From the NCBI RefSeq assembly GCF_016834655.1, contig NZ_JAENHP010000001.1, positions 930,001-994,000 of the forward strand: a stretch of DNA of 64,000 nt. The letters run 5' to 3'. The notes below the pieces were generated by a model that was not told the DNA's origin, ran no database searches, and saw only the letters and a program-made list of their open reading frames with translations. Origin of the DNA: Paractinoplanes ovalisporus (GTDB lineage: Bacteria; Actinomycetota; Actinomycetes; Mycobacteriales; Micromonosporaceae). Of this stretch, positions 61,374 to 64,000 are shown piece by piece. Every line of letters begins with the position of its first letter. Positions within the stretch are counted from its first letter, which is position 1. The position numbers and the translations under genes are program-made.

Positions 61374-62293
61374 TGACGACCGCCCCGATCGAGGGCGGCG
61401 TCCGGCGTAACCGAGTGGCGGCCTTCTTCGGCCGCCACCCGGTGGGCATGATCCTGGCCGCCCCCTACGCCGTCTACATCGCCGTGGTCTTCGCGTATCC
61501 GCTCGGGTTCTCGCTGTGGATCAGCTTCCAGGACTACTTCTTCGCCGCACCCGGCGCGATCGTCGACCACCCGTTCGTCGGGTTCGACAACTACACCGCG
61601 GTGCTGTCCGACCCGGCCGTCCGGCAGGCGTTCGGCAACATTCTCGTCTTCCTCGTCATCAACGTGCCGCTGACCACCGCGCTGGCCTTGCTGCTGGCGG
61701 TCGCCCTCAACCGCGTGGTCCACGCCCGCACGTTCCTGCGGGTCGCGTTCTACGTTCCGTACGTGACCGCCAGCGTGGCCGTGGTCGGCGTGTGGCTGTT
61801 CCTGTTCAACTCGGACGGACTGGTCAACACCGTGCTCGGCCCGCTCGCGCCCGACCCGTCGTGGCTGGTCAACGAGGGCCTGGCCATGCCGGTCATCGCG
61901 GTCTTCGTGACCTGGAAACAGCTCGGCTTCTTCATCCTGCTCTACCTGGCCGCGCTGCAGAACGTGCCCAAGGAGCTGTACGAGTCGGCGTCGGTCGACG
62001 GCGCCGGGGCGTGGAGCAAATTCTGGTCGGTCACGGTCCCGGCCGTACGCCCGGCCACCGCGCTCGTGGTGATCCTGTCGCTGATCACCGGGGCCAACCT
62101 GTTCACCGAGCCCTACCTGCTGACCGGGGGCGGCGGCCCGAGCGGCGCGTCCACCTCGCCGGTGCTGCTCATGTATCAGCGCGGCATCCAGCAGGGCGAG
62201 CCCGACTTCGCCGCCGCGCTGGGCGTGCTGCTGGTCATCGGCGTGCTGATCGTCGCGTTCGTCAACTGGCGCTTCATCGAACGGAGGGACTGA
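61373..62293 (+). CDS. ABC sugar permease, MalF-like
   Basis: 306 residues, six membrane spans beginning MILAAPYAVYIAVVFAYPLGFSLW. The EAA loop is ESASVDGAGAWSKFWSVTVP. ATG 61373 shares its first base with the binding-protein stop codon. Forms the transporter with the following permease; the ATPase must come from elsewhere. Confidence 0.94.
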   Translation: MTTAPIEGGVRRNRVAAFFGRHPVGMILAAPYAVYIAVVFAYPLGFSLWISFQDYFFAAPGAIVDHPFVGFDNYTAVLSDPAVRQAFGNILVFLVINVPLTTALALLLAVALNRVVHARTFLRVAFYVPYVTASVAVVGVWLFLFNSDGLVNTVLGPLAPDPSWLVNEGLAMPVIAVFVTWKQLGFFILLYLAALQNVPKELYESASVDGAGAWSKFWSVTVPAVRPATALVVILSLITGANLFTEPYLLTGGGGPSGASTSPVLLMYQRGIQQGEPDFAAALGVLLVIGVLIVAFVNWRFIERRD

Positions 62294-62294
62294 C

Positions 62295-63125
62295 ATGGCC
62301 CGCTGGCCCACCGTGGTGCGCTACGCCGTCCTCTTCGCCGGTGCGCTGCTGTTCCTGTTCCCCTTCTATTACATGCTGATCGGCTCGCTGCAGTCCGAAC
62401 CGGACACCTCGGTCGGCGGCGCCTTCCCCACCTCGGGGCTGACGCTCGGCAACTACGCCGACATCAACTCGCGGGTCGACCTGCTCGGCTCGCTCGTCAA
62501 CTCGGGCATCTTCACCGGCGGCGTTCTGCTCTGCACGGTCGTGTTCGGGGTGCTGGCCGGTTACGCGCTGGCCCGCCTGCAGTTCCGGGGCCGGGGCACG
62601 CTGTTCGTCATCGTGCTGCTGGTTCAGGTCATCCCGTTCCAGCTGCTGCTGGTGCCGCTCTATGTGCTCATCGTCCGCGGTTACGGGCTCGCCGATTCGT
62701 ACCTGGGAATGATCCTGCCGTTCGCCATCAACACGACCGCGGTCTTCGTCTTCCGGCAGTTCTTCCTGCAGCTGCCGGACGACCTGTTCGCCGCGGCCCG
62801 GCTCGACGGCGCGGGCGAACTGCGGATCCTGCGGTCGGTCGCGCTGCCGCTGGTGCGGCCGGCGCTGCTGACCGCGGTGCTGCTCACGTTCATCGGCCCG
62901 TGGAACGAGTTCCTGTGGCCGTTCCTCATCACCAAGGACGCGGACATGCAACCCCTCGCCGTCTCCCTGGCCAACTACATCAGCAACGTGGCGTCGCGGG
63001 CGGCCAACCCGTTCGGCGCGATCCTGGCCGGCGCGTGCGTGCTGGCCGCCCCCGCGGTGGCGCTGTTCATCGCCTTCCAGCGGCACTTCACCTCCACCGA
63101 CCTCGGCTCCGGCGTGAAAGGCTGA
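62295..63125 (+). CDS. ABC sugar permease, MalG-like
   Basis: 276 residues, six membrane spans starting AVLFAGALLFLFPFYYMLIGSLQ. The EAA loop is AAARLDGAGELRILRSVALP. It begins one base after the previous stop and ends one base before the GH130 start, so the operon is compact. The C-terminus FQRHFTSTDLGSGVKG is typical of the family. Confidence 0.94.
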   Translation: MARWPTVVRYAVLFAGALLFLFPFYYMLIGSLQSEPDTSVGGAFPTSGLTLGNYADINSRVDLLGSLVNSGIFTGGVLLCTVVFGVLAGYALARLQFRGRGTLFVIVLLVQVIPFQLLLVPLYVLIVRGYGLADSYLGMILPFAINTTAVFVFRQFFLQLPDDLFAAARLDGAGELRILRSVALPLVRPALLTAVLLTFIGPWNEFLWPFLITKDADMQPLAVSLANYISNVASRAANPFGAILAGACVLAAPAVALFIAFQRHFTSTDLGSGVKG

Positions 63126-63126
63126 C

Positions 63127-64000
63127 ATGGTTCCGTACACCCTCACCCGGCTCGGCGTCGTCATGGCGCCCGAACCCGGCAACCCCCTCGAAGCCGAAGG
63201 AGTTCTCAACCCGGCCAGCGGCCGCACCCCCGACGGAAGACTGTTCCTGCTCCCCCGGCTCGTCGCCGAAGGCAACGTCTCGCGGGTCGGCCTGGCCGAG
63301 GTCTCCCTGCGCGACGGCGTGCCGGTCGGAGTGGAACGCCGCGGCGTGGTCCTCGCCCCCGACATGGGCTGGGAGCGCGGGCTGTCCAACGCGGGCGTCG
63401 AGGACCCCCGTACGACGTGGGTGCCCAGCCTCGGCCTGCACCTCATGACGTACGTGGCCTTCGGTCCGCTCGGCCCCAAGCTGGCGCTGGCCGTCTCCAC
63501 CGATCTGCACACGTGGGAACGCCTCGGGCCGGTGCAGTTCCAATACCAGGCCGACCTCGACACCGACCTCAACCTGTTCCCCAACAAGGACGCGGTGTTC
63601 TTCCCGACGCCGGTTCCCGGTCCCGACGGCACTCCCTGTTACGCGATGCTGCACCGGCCCATGTGGGACCTGGGATGGTTGCGGCCGGGCGAGGGCGTAC
63701 ACCTGCCCGCGGGCATCACCGACGAGCGGGCCGGGATCTGGATCTCGTACGTGCCGGCCGCTTCCGTCGAGGCCGACGTGCGGGCTCTCACGCGGCCGCA
63801 GGACCACCGGTGCGTGGCCATGTCGGAGTTCGCGTTCGAGGAACTCAAGATCGGGGGCGGCCCTCCCCCGCTGCGCGTGCCCGAGGGCTGGCTGCTCATC
63901 CACCACGGTGTCACCGGATACGTGCCGTCCGGCTGGGATCCGACCGGGCAGGACGTGACGTACGCGGCGGGCGCGATGCTGCTCGACCCGGCCGACCCGG
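63127..64000 (+). CDS. GH130 family glycoside phosphorylase/hydrolase (C-terminus off the window)
   Basis: At least 291 residues from ATG 63127, open at the right edge. It shows the GH130 five-bladed propeller pattern: NPASGRTPDGRLFLLPRLVAEGN, GVEDPRTTWVPSLGLHLMTYVAF (the catalytic Asp is expected in VEDPR), NKDAVFFP, and LHRPMW. Known GH130 members phosphorolyse beta-1,4- or beta-1,2-linked mannose from mannosyl-glucose, mannosyl-GlcNAc or manno-oligosaccharides. As the last visible gene of a LacI-controlled uptake operon it should process the imported sugar in the cytoplasm. The exact linkage cannot be assigned here. Confidence 0.88.
   Translation, partial: MVPYTLTRLGVVMAPEPGNPLEAEGVLNPASGRTPDGRLFLLPRLVAEGNVSRVGLAEVSLRDGVPVGVERRGVVLAPDMGWERGLSNAGVEDPRTTWVPSLGLHLMTYVAFGPLGPKLALAVSTDLHTWERLGPVQFQYQADLDTDLNLFPNKDAVFFPTPVPGPDGTPCYAMLHRPMWDLGWLRPGEGVHLPAGITDERAGIWISYVPAASVEADVRALTRPQDHRCVAMSEFAFEELKIGGGPPPLRVPEGWLLIHHGVTGYVPSGWDPTGQDVTYAAGAMLLDPADP

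Overview
The window is about 70% GC or more, is packed with short-overlap operons, makes frequent use of GTG and TTG starts, and carries families typical of actinomycetes: AftD/DUF3367, SARP regulators, SigE-type ECF factors, CUT1 sugar uptake sets without an ATPase gene, and ALF-repeat toxins. This fits a filamentous actinomycete, and gene content suggests Micromonosporaceae (Actinoplanes-like), but no rRNA or marker gene is present to prove it. No tRNA, rRNA, CRISPR array or intact insertion sequence was seen.

Layout. 1-7.4 kb: cell-envelope glycan genes (GT4 glycosyltransferase, AftD-like arabinofuranosyltransferase, membrane acyltransferase, DUF3068 protein). 7.5-12.2 kb: a secreted ALF-repeat/HINT polymorphic toxin with a nuclease-like tip and a probable immunity gene, separated by a perfect 20-bp-stem hairpin. 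12.4-14.5 kb: a divergent SDR/TetR pair with a clear operator, then an unusual inositol-monophosphatase-like protein. 14.6-19.2 kb: a SorC regulator and a nucleoside hydrolase, both decapitated at one shared junction, followed by an intact sugar/nucleoside ABC uptake set.

19.2-32.4 kb is the most interesting part: a minus-strand operon that looks like an undescribed YcaO-less RiPP locus. In transcription order it has an XRE/NB-ARC regulator, a 46-residue acidic precursor peptide ending in TSYY, a hairpin, then eight overlapping genes: SagB-like dehydrogenase 2, TPR protein 2, MATE exporter, SagB-like dehydrogenase 1, S9 peptidase, TPR protein 1, O-methyltransferase-like protein and flavin reductase. 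A divergent SARP/NB-ARC/TPR activator has an 11-bp-period TTGACAC repeat in its own promoter.

32.4-40.4 kb: a receiver-only response regulator, DUF6188, an Asp/Glu racemase, a FurA-KatG peroxide-defence operon, an MBL hydrolase, an alpha/beta hydrolase with an ECF sigma factor, and DUF808. 40.4-55.7 kb: a c-di-GMP signalling island with a GGDEF-EAL membrane protein and two giant kinase/ATPase/GAF/GGDEF proteins. Between the giants are an SGNH hydrolase, an acetyltransferase, and a decayed MFS/AraC pair that meets at a second head-to-head truncation and contains two perfect DnaA boxes. 55.8-57.6 kb: a SigE-family sigma factor and a HAF-repeat membrane protein. 57.7-58.9 kb: a yybP-ykoY manganese riboswitch controlling a TerC exporter. 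59-64 kb: a LacI-controlled sugar uptake operon ending in a GH130 glycoside phosphorylase that runs off the window.
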